Source: Plasmodium brasilianum (lineage: Eukaryota; Apicomplexa; Aconoidasida; Haemosporida; Plasmodiidae). Taken from it: a stretch of 64,000 bases of DNA. The notes under the pieces are model-generated. The model had not been told where the DNA came from. It was given only the letters and a program-made list of their open reading frames with translations, and searched no databases. Shown here piece by piece: positions 22,340 through 33,413 of this stretch; the stretch's first letter is position 1; every line of letters begins with the position of its first letter. A program made the position numbers and the translations under genes. The DNA lies in the NCBI RefSeq assembly GCF_023973825.1, contig NC_090127.1, forward strand, positions 1,150,001-1,214,000. The letters are read 5' to 3'.

Positions 22340-23261
22340 CTAGAAAAAAAAAAAAAAATTTAGAGATAAAACACTAAACCAAATAATAGAACAAATTGTT
22401 TTTAAGTAGAAGTATTGGTATCTTCTTTTTTTTCTTCTATTAACTCGTTTTTGTGTTAAATCTATAAAATATTCACACAATGTAAAACACTTGATAACAA
22501 ATATTACATAATGCACCAATGAGTAAGCCACTGGATTTTAAAATAAGTCCATTTAAAAAAATGCATAAATTATGAATTATTTTTTCTGAATTGTTCATAA
22601 AAAAAAAAGAAAAATTAATTATATTATTCTTTTTTATGCAGTAAACTACCTTTTTGTGTGCAAAAACTTTACTTATATTTATAATAGACAAAATGTCACA
22701 CAAAATATTTTGGAACATTGGAGAATATATACTTAATGATGAAAAGAGTAAAAAAAAAAAAAAAACATTCAAAGAACACCATTTTACAACTGTAAGGCAG
22801 TTCAAAAAAATACACCTATCTAAACTAGGCTTATAAAATTCAAGAATCAAATGAAGTGATAATATTTATTATGGTAAAAAGCAAACGCTACTTTTTTCCC
22901 CCATATATATACATACATATGTGAGTACATAAATATGCCTACATACGTTATGCTACATTTGCATAGACAAAATTTTAAAAATTATCTTTTTAAAAAAAAA
23001 AAAAATTTCATAAAAGTATTCATTCAAAACAGAACGAAGATTTTGAAGATGAAATAGAATTATTAATTTATGTTTCTTATTTCGATAAAGGTACCCCTTA
23101 AGAAAAGAAAAAAAAAAAAAAAAACTGAAATGAAATAAAAAAAAATAAAATATAGTAACATTACTTAGAGTATTCCTAGTTAGACGAAAAATATACTGAC
23201 AATATAAAAAATTTTTAATATTTCCAAAATTTTGAGAGTTCCTTATCATCTTATTTAACAT
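22340..23261 (-). CDS. Candidate three-exon membrane protein gene
   Basis: A model assembled by eye: exon 1 23261-22957 (ATG to CAAAT|GTAGCA), exon 2 22731-22673 (after a T-run and CATTAAG; donor ATAA|GTAAAG), exon 3 22530-22340 (acceptor AAATCCAG; stop TAG). Phases 2 and 1 match at both junctions, giving 184 residues. Exon 3 reads as two hydrophobic segments around a very basic loop (TQKRVNRRKKRRYQYFYLK), like a small membrane protein. Exon 1 contains two Phe runs from poly-T, which may conceal another intron. Competing plus-strand open segments exist (22693-22836; 23033-23101, NEDFEDEIELLIYVSYFDKG), so the strand is not certain. No family is recognised. Confidence 0.3.
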
Positions 23262-23397
23262 TACAGAGGTACTAGAATAAAAAAATGATTACAACAATTA
23301 TGAGAATAATGGTAATCAAAATTGGGGTGGTGTGTAAAAAATAACGCTGCTTCATATGAATGAAGTTAATATATATAGCTTAATAACAACCAGAATA

Positions 23398-23635
23398 ACG
23401 TAAATAGGCACGTACACAGATACATAAATAGGCACGTACACAGATACATAAATAGGCACATAAATAGGCACATAAATAGGCACATAAATAGGCACATAAA
23501 TAGGCACATAAATAGGCACATAAATAGGCACATAAATAGGCACATAAATAGGCACGTAAATAGGCACATAAATAGGCACATAAATAGGCACATAAACAGG
23601 CACATAAACAGGCACATAAATAAGCACTTAAATAA
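23398..23635. repeat. 12-bp CACATAAATAGG minisatellite, about 19 copies
   Basis: Very regular tandem copies with occasional CACGTACACAGA or CACATAAACAGG variants. The 12-bp period yields long Val-Pro-Ile-Tyr and Met-Cys-Leu-Phe ORFs on the minus strand, which I reject. Confidence 0.95.
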
Positions 23636-24679
23636 GCAGTTGCTGTTTTAGAAACTGCTAGTCATTTATGTAAAATATATATTTTCACTAATTTCAGCAC
23701 ATAGCTATATATTTCTTAACCAATTTTTGTGTATGGTAAACTTTAAAATTTTGTACGTACTATAACGTTTGTGAATGGAAAATTTTATTTGGCATCAAAT
23801 TCTACAACATCATATAAGGAAATAAAAACGTATCGTAAAAAGAAATATATATATGCGCATATGGTCACATGCATATATATATATATATATATATATATAC
23901 GTATTATGTATATATGTATGGGTACAAACACAAATTTAGGAAATTAAAATGTATTTAGGATAGTACTGCATAACGTTATGCATATGCATGTGTTATCATG
24001 CTTACGTAAGTGTGAGCAGTCCTCTACGTACACATAAAACCACGCACTTCCGCACGATAAATTACTTCACAATAATAAGAAAAAAAATGTACGTTAAAAT
24101 ATTAGCACGTGTAAGAGTAAAAAATGAAAAATTTGTCTTCTTTCAGGATTATGTTAAAGATTTAGGAAAATAATTATATAATTTACTTCCAAATATATAA
24201 GTCTTAAAATGAACAGTTTTTCATCATCTAAGATCTTATGATTAGTTCATGGTATTTTTTCTATAAAAAAAAAAAAAAAGGGAAAATGCCGTTGCACACA
24301 ATTTTCAAGTTGTTAAAACAAGTTTAAAAATATGCACACATCAGAAAAAAAAAAAAATATTTCCTATTTAAGCTATATACATAAGGGAAAAAAAAAAAAA
24401 AAAAAAATATGTCCATGTGAGCTAGTTCAGCAAGTGTAAATTTCATTTTAACTCATAAAAATCACAACCAAGCATGTACTGTTAAGTTTTTTACAACGTG
24501 CTTAATTTTTATAAAAATAATTACCATTCCCTTTTTTAATATATTAACTACTTGTGAAAAATAAATTTATTGTCATATGTAAAGAAGAATATATGTTAAA
24601 ATATAAGCGTTCCTTTGTTATATATATAACTGTTCAAATTTTAATTTTCCTCATATTTGTCCACGCGTACATACATATA

Positions 24680-24713
<34 letters not shown>

Positions 24714-24961
24714 TTTTGTTTGTTCATCCGTTTGTCTGTTTCTCGGTTTGTCTGCCTTTTCTCTGTCAGTATAATGCTATAAATCCTTATAAACTCGTTT
24801 TTTTTTTTTTTTTTTTCAAATCAGCATTTTAAAATATTTTCGTTTTTTATAGAATAAAAGGCACATAATATATTTACGTACATACATTTGTTCGTGTACT
24901 TACAAATTGCCTTTTTTTAATAAATATTTTACATGACAACTTCTTTTATTAGTGGTCAAAT
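23636..24961. other. Spacer upstream of the 393-aa gene
   Basis: Contains (AT)n near 23873-23899, several A13-A20 runs and a T-rich tract ending about 120 bp before the ATG. A short plus segment at 24088-24173 reads MYVKILARVRVKNEKFVFFQ and onwards, and has an internal GTAAGAG...TTTCAG pair. It is noted in the findings and not annotated as a gene. Confidence 0.5.
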
Positions 24962-26143
24962 ATGACAAATGTTATAGAGTGCACTTTCAAGACCCCTCCT
25001 GCTACTTCAAAACTTCCCGACAACGCTGTTATTTGGAATCAGTTTCAATATAGTGATGAAAAAGGGTGGTATTCTATATCAAATCATGAAGAAATAGCTT
25101 TGAGACCTACTGTGTTCAATGATGGAAGAATTAAGTTTTTGCCACAGTTAGAAAAGGTACCCTCTGAATTTGATACTATTTTAAGTGGGAAATATGATGC
25201 TAAAGCTTGGGGCAAAGAAGACTGCAATATTGTTATTGAAGGTGAAAAAGATGTACATATTAGTATACCAGGAATAAAAGAAAAGATAAATTATAACCAT
25301 AGAGAAAGATTTCCAACCTTTTTGAAAAATTGGAAAATTATTTTAAGTATGCTAAATGAACATGTTACATTAATACGTATAAATTCAGAAACAGCATTAG
25401 TCATAAGTATAAATGACAAAAATAATGTAACTGTTAAATCAGTAGATTTTAACAATGGATTTTTATGTGTTAATCCACATACTAATTTAGCTATTGCTTA
25501 TGGAGGTTTCGCTTTGAGCGGACTTAAAAATTGTGAACTTGTTCCAAGTATTACACATGAAGGAGGAGAGTGGGGATTTTTTGTTCATTTATTTAAATGG
25601 GGGCATATTATTATACCAAAAGATATCGAGATCAAATTACCTGCACCTGGATTAAAGTTAATTGGTAAAAAAATTGACACCATTGCAATTATTTCCCTTC
25701 CTCCAAATATATATATTCAGGTAAAAATTGATGGACCCAAATGTTTAAGGAAATTAGAGTATGGCCAAGATTACAGTATTACAGCATTGAAAAGTAGTGA
25801 ATCAGATATTGATATTTATTTACTATTTGATGGAAAATTATTAAAATATGAATTTTCTTTTGACACTAGATTAAACAAACCAGGAAAGGGCAGAAGTATA
25901 AATTATGCAAAATTAAAATGTACAAATAAGAGTAAGGAAGTCACTTCATTTATTTTTCAAGAAACACCTAACTGCAAATTATTGTTAAATTCTAATTGCC
26001 CAAGTGAAAATTTAGGCCACTTGCTATGCAATCAAACTATATCCATATTTGATGCAGAAACAGGTGAATACCTAAGTCACCCACAAGGTCTTCAATTAAC
26101 CGACGTTTTCACTAAGTTATCTTATCCCATAGAAAAGGACTAA
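24962..26143 (+). CDS. Plasmodium protein of unknown function (393 aa), beta-rich
   Basis: A single-exon, compact 393-residue protein starting at ATG 24962. It lacks the Asn/Lys inserts typical of the region, which suggests a constrained globular fold. There is no signal peptide or transmembrane helix. The sequence alternates short hydrophobic strands with turns (GKYDAKAWGKEDCNIVIEGE; HEGGEWGFFVHLFKWGHIII; DSDIDIYLLFDGKL-like), consistent with a beta-sandwich or lipocalin/jelly-roll-like structure. It has several Trp and Cys residues and a Pro/Gly-rich centre. I cannot assign it to a family; a cytosolic or pellicle-associated structural protein is possible but only a guess. Confidence 0.85.
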   Translation: MTNVIECTFKTPPATSKLPDNAVIWNQFQYSDEKGWYSISNHEEIALRPTVFNDGRIKFLPQLEKVPSEFDTILSGKYDAKAWGKEDCNIVIEGEKDVHISIPGIKEKINYNHRERFPTFLKNWKIILSMLNEHVTLIRINSETALVISINDKNNVTVKSVDFNNGFLCVNPHTNLAIAYGGFALSGLKNCELVPSITHEGGEWGFFVHLFKWGHIIIPKDIEIKLPAPGLKLIGKKIDTIAIISLPPNIYIQVKIDGPKCLRKLEYGQDYSITALKSSESDIDIYLLFDGKLLKYEFSFDTRLNKPGKGRSINYAKLKCTNKSKEVTSFIFQETPNCKLLLNSNCPSENLGHLLCNQTISIFDAETGEYLSHPQGLQLTDVFTKLSYPIEKD

Positions 26144-27667
26144 CGCGCAGCATCTACATTCTTTTCTCGGTAATTAACACCAACTGTTTTCGTCCCGCCT
26201 CCCCTTTTAATTTTGCCCAAGCGAACGAGCGCGCATATGTATGTATGTACACACATGCACATATATATATACATATACCCATATATATACATATGCCCAT
26301 ACATGTACATATACGCATACATATACATATACGCATACATATACATATACGCATACATATACATATACGCATACATATACACACATATATACATTCCCAC
26401 ACGCACCTACACATATTTATATGCATTAAGTGTATGCACGCCTGTGCGTATATCATAACATATTCAGTCATTCTATAAGTACAAATTGTCTGATGAGTAT
26501 ATTCTTTGTCATTTATTTCATAGTTAATTATTGCAGTACTATAACTGTAAAAGATTTCCCCATCATTTTTTCGAAATTAATTTGACTTAATTTGACTTAA
26601 AAATTTTAATCATTTAAAATTTCATTTTCCTTGCCGAGAAATAATTTGTGTTCTTTTTTTTTTTTTCTAAAAAAAAAAAAATAAAATCATGCTAATGGTA
26701 GACTAAAATTTTTGTAATGTTTTTAATTTGAAATTTGTTTACGTTTAATAGGAAAAATTGTAAAGTCGGAAAATTGAAAAACTGGAAAAGAATATTAGAT
26801 ATGTAAAAAAAAAAAAAAAAAAGAGTAATATATCATTTTTTTTTCTTTTTTTCTTTTACAAGGGTACAAAAAAATATAATTTTAAAAATATGATGTATTT
26901 GCATGTGTATCAATCAGAAATTGTGACCACAAATTTCTAAAAGAGATGGTGTTGACCCTTACTTATACACGTATGTACAAATACATACATATGTGTACAT
27001 ATATATGTTATCATCTATACACGTACATTTCCGTAACAGCCTAAAATTTGCAACATAGAACTTGTAAAAAATTTAATTCACAGAGTAAAACTCAAAATAC
27101 ATAAATAAATACACAAATGTACAGACATATGTGCATATACATATATACCTAACAAATAATGATACTCCAATTATTCCACTTTACAAAAGCATTTTTGCAT
27201 TAACAAGTAAAAAAGTTTCAACGAAAAAAAAATGTACACAAATATATATTCGTATGTATGCACATACACATGTACATTTGCATATGTATACCCGTACACA
27301 TATACATACATGTGCATAAATTAATGACTTAACAACAGCTATGAAACTTAAAAGAGGTCATCCATAAAAATGATGAATTTTTGAAGGTCTTCTTACAGAA
27401 ATAAATTCCAAACATTACAATCCGAATAATTATAAATGATTATTTGTACATGTATGTACTTTTACAATAAGTAATATACAAATTCGTGATATCAATATCC
27501 ATGTACCTAAAATGATTGTATACCATTTTTTAGCATTAAAATGCAGTCTTCTAATGAACGAAAGTATAAAAGAGTACATACACGCTTGCACACTCTTTGA
27601 CATTAACAATACCATTAAAATACTCATTTTTCATATTCGTAATTAATGCTATAAGGATATATATTTA
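26144..27667. other. Intergenic spacer
   Basis: The first 300 bases are a TACATATACGCA microsatellite (about 26266-26405). The rest is poly-A/T runs and ACATATGTACA-type sequence. A minus ORF at 27430-27627 (MSILMVLLMSKSVQAC...) has one hydrophobic stretch and is not accepted as a gene. No RNA gene is seen. Confidence 0.55.
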
Positions 27668-28010
27668 TCATCTTTTTCTTAATAAAAGACCCACAACTCT
27701 ATAATATGCATTAACGAAAAGGCTATTGCTGTCATTGCTTTCCTGTTAGAAATGTAACTCTATATTTCAAATTTTGCACAAGTGTAAACTTATGCATAAT
27801 ATGCATCATGCATATGTACACCGTATGCACACTTTACACTGTATCTACATCTATAAGCTTATACACCTTTACGCGCACGAACACACTGTCATAATGACGT
27901 AAGCCCCTTACGCGCTTTAAACATATAAACAAACCAGGAACATGCAAGCTTCGTATAATCCCTATAAAATGTGTATATTCATATTCATTACAAGTCAAAA
28001 AGGCTTTCAT
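27668..28010 (-). CDS. Candidate two-exon small protein (57 aa)
   Basis: Exon 1 28010-27912 starts at ATG and ends AAGCGC|GTAAGG, a strong donor. Exon 2 27742-27668 follows TTTCTAACAG and ends in TGA. Both borders are phase 0, and the intron is 169 nt, a normal Plasmodium size. The product would be basic and mixed hydrophobic (MKAFLTCNEYEYTHFIGIIR at the start, AYYRVVGLLLRKR at the end), without a recognised domain. It lies only 35 bp beyond the stop of the 498-aa gene on the same strand, so the sequence could instead be that gene's 3' UTR. The first part of the intron is unusually G+C-rich. Confidence 0.32.
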
Positions 28011-28045
28011 ATTTTCAGTTGTAGAAAGAAAGTGGATGAATGGGC

Positions 28046-29542
28046 TTAGTCGAACAGATCGTTAATAGTGTAAAAAGTTGGCTTCTTATCCTTATCACAT
28101 TTTGTATTTTTTTTTTTATGTAATGATTTTCCTTCTGCATCTGAATTATCATCACGAGAAACATTTCCTGAGCGTTTATTTCTTTTAGTTTTGGCATCTC
28201 CTGTATCCTTAAAATTTGACGTGTTGTCAATATTTGTTGTACTGCTAGTATTATTGTATGTCTCATTTTTGTCATTTTTGTCATTTTCTCCATTTTTGCC
28301 ATTTTCGCTATTTCCGTGACTTATATCATCTTCGTTTAGATTATTCGGATTACTCATTTTTTTTTTATTCTCATAGTTGGTGTGTTTATTTTTATCTATC
28401 ATCTTATAAGTTTCATCATAAAAATTAACTAAATCTTTTAAATTATGTTTTTTATAATACTCTACATATCTATAAAAATCACCATTTTCTAAATGTTCTT
28501 TAGGTATATTTAATTCTTTGAAATTATTAATTTCAAGTATGGAATTAATATCCGTATTATTACCTTTACGTAAAGAATTAAAATATTCTATACATGCTTT
28601 GACATCACTATCCCTTTTTTTATCCATTTCTAATATACTTAATTTTTTTGTAACTTTTTTTCCACTTGTATCTGCAATATTGTTAAACATATACGTCTTT
28701 CTCTTGACATTTCCAGATTCTACAATTCCTATTTTATCATTATATTTATTATTAGATTTATGTATATCATCATTATTAGTGTACTCCTTGCTATTTCTAT
28801 TCATCGTAAGTAGAGGATAATTATGGCTGTTCATGCTGGACGGGTGCTGAATGCGACCATAATTATTATCGCTGTTATTGTTACTTCTAATATTACTACC
28901 ACTACTTCTAATATTACTACCACTACTATTAATATTAATATTAGTAGCATTGTTAGTATTGCTAATATTGTTAGTATTGCTAATATTGTTAGTATTGCTA
29001 ATATTATTAGTATTACCACTACTCTGGTTATGATACTCTTTGTTCAGAAATTGTTTTTGCTCTTTTGAATGTCCATTTCCGTAGTTGCTCCAGCTACTAG
29101 CATTATTATGTGTTACATAGTGGTCAACATTCGATGTTTTTTTCATGTAATTTACTTGATTATAATTATTTGTAGAGTTTCTTATATATGATTTATGGAA
29201 ATTATCCTTTGGTTGTGCTATATGTTCTCTGTTCTGATTACCCACACTAGTGCTACTCTTGCTCCCTTCTTTTCTATAACCATCTTTAGAATATTTCATA
29301 TCTGGTATATATCCATATACATTTTGTTCACTGAAAACTTTTTTATTTATATTAGTGTTATTACATTCTTCTCTATCACCCTCTAGTATATTATTCACCT
29401 CATTCTCGTTACTTACTATTCCATTTGCCCCTGTATCAACACTCTGCACTTGTTCATAATTATTTGCTTTTCTGATTTCTCTACAAGCAAGTTTTCTTCT
29501 ATTCTTTGGCAGCTTCATGCATTTATACATATTTATGAACAT
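28046..29542 (-). CDS. Asn-rich Plasmodium protein of unknown function (498 aa)
   Basis: A 498-residue single-exon protein starting at ATG 29540-29542. The N-terminus is basic (KLPKNRRKLACREIRKANNY), with no signal peptide. Residues about 60-260 are Asn/Ser-rich, including a NNISNT repeat and a SSGSNIR repeat (about 28868-29020). The only ordered-looking part is about 285-395 (KKLSILEMDKKRDSDVKACI and the helical stretch that follows), probably helical. The C-terminus is again charged and Asn/Lys-rich and ends FYTINDLFD. I do not recognise it. A nuclear or RNA-associated role is possible from the basic, disordered layout, but that is inference. Confidence 0.75.
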   Translation of the reverse strand: MFINMYKCMKLPKNRRKLACREIRKANNYEQVQSVDTGANGIVSNENEVNNILEGDREECNNTNINKKVFSEQNVYGYIPDMKYSKDGYRKEGSKSSTSVGNQNREHIAQPKDNFHKSYIRNSTNNYNQVNYMKKTSNVDHYVTHNNASSWSNYGNGHSKEQKQFLNKEYHNQSSGNTNNISNTNNISNTNNISNTNNATNININSSGSNIRSSGSNIRSNNNSDNNYGRIQHPSSMNSHNYPLLTMNRNSKEYTNNDDIHKSNNKYNDKIGIVESGNVKRKTYMFNNIADTSGKKVTKKLSILEMDKKRDSDVKACIEYFNSLRKGNNTDINSILEINNFKELNIPKEHLENGDFYRYVEYYKKHNLKDLVNFYDETYKMIDKNKHTNYENKKKMSNPNNLNEDDISHGNSENGKNGENDKNDKNETYNNTSSTTNIDNTSNFKDTGDAKTKRNKRSGNVSRDDNSDAEGKSLHKKKNTKCDKDKKPTFYTINDLFD

Positions 29543-31731
29543 GGAAAAAATAATTTTTTCTTTTTTTTTTCTTCTTATTTGTTTTGAATTGTTTATATCT
29601 GCTTATTTGTTTCCACTTATTTGTTGCTGCTTATTTGTTTAGAATAGTTTGTATGTCCTTATTTATTTCTTCCTATCTTTTCTTCTTATTATTTCTTTTT
29701 TCCTGTTATGCTTTTACTTTTTTTTTTTTGATTTCTTTTAATTGTTGATGCACCTCAATTGGCTAGTTCCTTATTAAAGGTACGCAAGGTGTAATACACT
29801 AAATAGCTTTCGCAGTGCTTCGTGAGTATGAGTAAAACTGAGTCCTATGAACAACCTGTATTAGGTAAAGTTCTATTATTACAATAAAAACGAACAACAA
29901 TAATTATACTTCTACCAATATTATTATCATAAGGTAGTATAAATCATTTACAATTTTACACTTTTCGGGAAAGGATTTTTTAAAAACAGTACTACTACTT
30001 TAGCAGTAAAAAAAAATATTTAAATGTTTATAGAATGAAATGATTTTATAATAAATGCTATCTGAGAATATTTGTAAATTTTCTATCTCACTAACTGGAT
30101 CCACAATACCAACTAGGTTTAACAGATAAAAAGTCGTACACTTTTTCTCTAGTACTTTACTTGAGTGTTCTGTACATATACTGTTCTTTTTTAAGCACAT
30201 ATATCAATAAAAAAAAAAAAAAAGTAAAAAATATATGGGAAAAATATATGAGAAAAATGTATGGGAAAAATATATGAGAAAAATAAGAGTAAAAAGAAGG
30301 GAAAGAAAAGGAGATCTAAAAATGCGAAAGAACGAATAGAATTCGTAAATGAACTGAGGTGCTATAATTGCAAATGCTCTTCCACACTATACTTTAAAAA
30401 AAAGAAAAATTATTTTTATATTCATCTTTTTTTTTTTTTTTTTTTTTAAATATAAACTTTTATTAGAGATATATATCATTAGAATGTATACACAACTAGT
30501 GTGTATTTAATATTCTCATTAAGAAAAACAAAATATTCGAAATTAATCTACATGTAACACAACATATGAATTTGTATATATATATATAAATATAAATTCG
30601 TAGTAAGTGTGAACTGGAGAACTTACAAGTGTTACGTTCTTAAATGTACATAATATAATTAATTTTTCCTTTTAATTAAGGTTACAAAATAGCTTTATGT
30701 AGAACAAAAATAAATTATTTAAACAGGGGGAGAGGAAAAAAAAATTTATAAATAATAATTTGAATATTTCAAGAATTGTTCTAAAGCAGCTTTTGCTTAA
30801 AACAATTTTTGCATATTTTTTTTTTAAAAATCGTTCCTTAAAATATATAGAAACTAATTAATTGCATGAAAAGTAATTGACATCAAAACACTGTAGCTAT
30901 AAAAATAAGGGATTTTTTAACAATTTACACTGCATATAATATATTTATATACATACAATTATATGTATATATTTATGTGAAGTCAAAATTTCATTAAAAT
31001 TTTCTTTTTTTTTTCGTTGAACCTTTTAAAATTGCCATAGGGAAATGCTAGTATGATTTTTTTTTTTTTTTTTTCCCTTCAATAAAATGGCAATAATGTT
31101 AGTATTATTGACCCCATTGTTATTATTGTTATTATAATATTATTATATTACTATTATATTTCTATTATATTACTATTTTATTAGTGTTACTATTATTTTT
31201 AAGTTAATATAAAAATAAAAAAATTTACAATATATTATATTTGGAGTTTCCTTAAAAAATATAAAATAGATACAAAACTCATATTTTAATTTTATCTGTT
31301 CCATGCAAAAAAAAAAAAAAAAAGAAAAATATTCTATCACCCTATTACTTTTTCTATATTATAATTTTAAGTGAAAAAAAAAGTGAGGAAAAGAAAAGAA
31401 AAAAAAAAAAAAACACGGAATTTTTTACTTATATATAAAGAATAGAAGGTTTACTACTAAATCCTGTTATATTGCCATGTTCCTGTTGAATTTTTTTTTT
31501 ATCCGTTCTGCCTCTTACAACTCTTTTGTTGTTTCGTTGTTTTAATGTTTTGAAGTTTTGAAGTTTTGTTGTTCTATTGTTTTATTGTTTTATTGTTTAT
31601 TGTTTATTGTTTTATTGTTTTATTGTTTATTGTTTTATTGTTTTATTGTTTTATTGTTTATTGTTTTATTGTTTTATTGCCTTATTCCTTCTTTATTTTG
31701 TTGCTTCCCTGCTTTGTTGATTTGTTTTCTC
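29543..31731. other. Intergenic spacer with possible small exons
   Basis: The 5' flank of the Asn-rich gene. A plus-strand segment at 29828-29864 (MSKTESYEQPVLG, donor TTAG|GTAAAG) and minus- and plus-strand open segments at 30000-30200 and 30261-30449 are mentioned in the findings. Otherwise poly-A/T runs and a degenerate TTATTATA tract (31095-31200). Confidence 0.5.
31555..31682. repeat. TTATTGTTT simple repeat
   Basis: Irregular copies of TATTGTTT/TATTGTTTA, reading as Leu/Phe/Tyr/Cys ORFs on the plus strand. It directly follows, on the minus strand, the small gene candidate that ends at 31732. Confidence 0.85.
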
Positions 31732-32079
31732 TTATTGTCGTTTTCTTTTCTTGATTTTTTTTTTTTCTCCCATTTTTTCGTGTGCAAAAATGAAAAATGG
31801 AGGAGGTGGTATATATATGAGAAGAGGTATACCAATTTTTTTAAAAAAAACATAACATATTACTGCAATTTATTTGTATATTTATATATAACATGTATAC
31901 GCAAAAGAATGAAAAAATCATGAGAACATTTTTTTTTATAGTGTTAAAAACACAAATTGTTCTTTTATAGAAAAAATTAATTATTTTTGTGTATTATTTA
32001 TTTTTAAAATTGGATAAAATTTACCTGACCATTTTTGGAGCAGTATAAATATTCTTATGTATTGTTCTGAATTGTTCAT
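31732..32079 (-). CDS. Candidate two-exon small membrane protein (61 aa)
   Basis: Exon 1 32079-32025: ATG, 18 codons (MNNSEQYIRIFILLQKWS), then TCAG|GTAAAT, a consensus donor. Exon 2 31862-31732 follows AAATTGCAG and ends in TAA. The phase (1) matches and the intron is 162 nt. Exon 2 has a Lys-flanked hydrophobic, Pro-rich segment (KKIGIPLLIYIPPPPFFIF) followed by a highly basic tail (HEKMGEKKKIKKRKRQ), the layout of a small membrane-anchored or organelle protein. No family is recognised. The consensus donor, the matched phase and the normal intron length make this the best of the hidden small genes here, but chance remains possible in such A+T-rich DNA. Confidence 0.4.
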
Positions 32080-33413
32080 AATAAAAAAGAAAAAAAAAAA
32101 AGTTACTAATAATATGCTACCAAAAAAAAAAAAAAAAAAATTGGCTAGAAATTTCTGCTTTTAAAAACACCCATCTGAAAGTTTTATAAGAATACATATA
32201 TAGATACATATACATAGCTACGTTATATATGAATAAATATAAATAGGAAGCCAAAATAGCAAGACGTGATATAATTAAAAGATGATGATTTTTATGTGTT
32301 TTTAATTTTTTATTTATTTTTATTATTTTGACACTCTTTTAAAGGATCTTCTCTTACGAACATTTGCAATCACAACTGGGAAAAAATACATATAAATTAA
32401 AAAAATAGAAAAAGAAAAAGAAAAGAAAAGAAAAAGAAAAGAAAAGAAAAAGAAAAGAAAAGAAAAAGAAAAGAAAAAAAAAAAAAGAAAACAGAATAAA
32501 GAATTAACAATCGAACGAATGAACAGACGAAGGCAAGATTATTTTAATCAATGTTAAGGAGAATAAAACTGTGGTCTTCAACAGTGAAGGGGCAAAAAAA
32601 AAAAAAAAAATAAAATGTGTAATGTTAAAAAAGAACAAATATGTTTATTAAAAAATGATAAATATGTTTATTAAAAAATGATAAATATGTTTATTAAAAA
32701 ATGATAAATATGTTTATTAAAAAGTGATAAATATGCTTATTAAAAAATGATAAATGTATTTTATTGAGAAAAAAAAAGTGTGTTTTAATAAAATAAATAA
32801 ATAAATGAATGCTATGTCACACAAATATTTCAAGTAAGATATCAATTTTAAAAATGCTTATTTAAAATTTAATAACTGTTACTTGTTCTTAATTTCCTTT
32901 GTGTATTTCTACATTTGCCACTTAGTTTGCCGCCATATGAGTAAAATGAATATATGTGTACTCATATATTAGCAAAAAGCAGGCTTAATAATTAAATATG
33001 AACATACACATTTGTTTACTGTGCTGATGTATACATATATATGAATAACTGTATCCACTGCATACACTCGGGAGCAAATGTGCGTATGGCATGCATTAAC
33101 AAATAATTAAACCTGCCTTATGTATATATGAACAAACATATTCACTGTAGATATATGTATGTTTTTAATTCATGTATTTAATTTATGTATATATTTATAT
33201 ATATAGTTGTGTAACAACTTAATGAAATATAGAAACCTGGAAAAGAAATAGCGAATATAATATGTGAATTTTCCTGTAAGCAAATATGAAGAGATTTGTA
33301 ATCAAACGGTACTATATTTAAAAAATAGTAAATTCCGGGAAAAAAAAAAATAAAATAAAAATAAAATAAAATAAAAATAAAATAAAAATAAAATAAAAGA
33401 CCAGTGAATCATA
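32080..33413. other. Divergent intergenic spacer
   Basis: The likely promoter region of the phospholipase gene. It contains A-runs, an AAAAGAAAAG tract (32405-32485), the 23-bp array below and AAAATAAAATA just upstream of the ATG. No gene is seen. Confidence 0.55.
32638..32762. repeat. 23-bp minisatellite, about five copies
   Basis: The unit is ATAAATATGTTTATTAAAAA plus ATG, with single substitutions in later copies. Confidence 0.88.

Noticed and set aside
23352..23627. Val-Pro-Ile-Tyr and Met-Cys-Leu-Phe repeat ORFs; the array also looked CRISPR-like at first glance
   Set aside because: A 12-bp head-to-tail array without spacers in a eukaryotic genome is a minisatellite. A period divisible by 3 explains the open frames.
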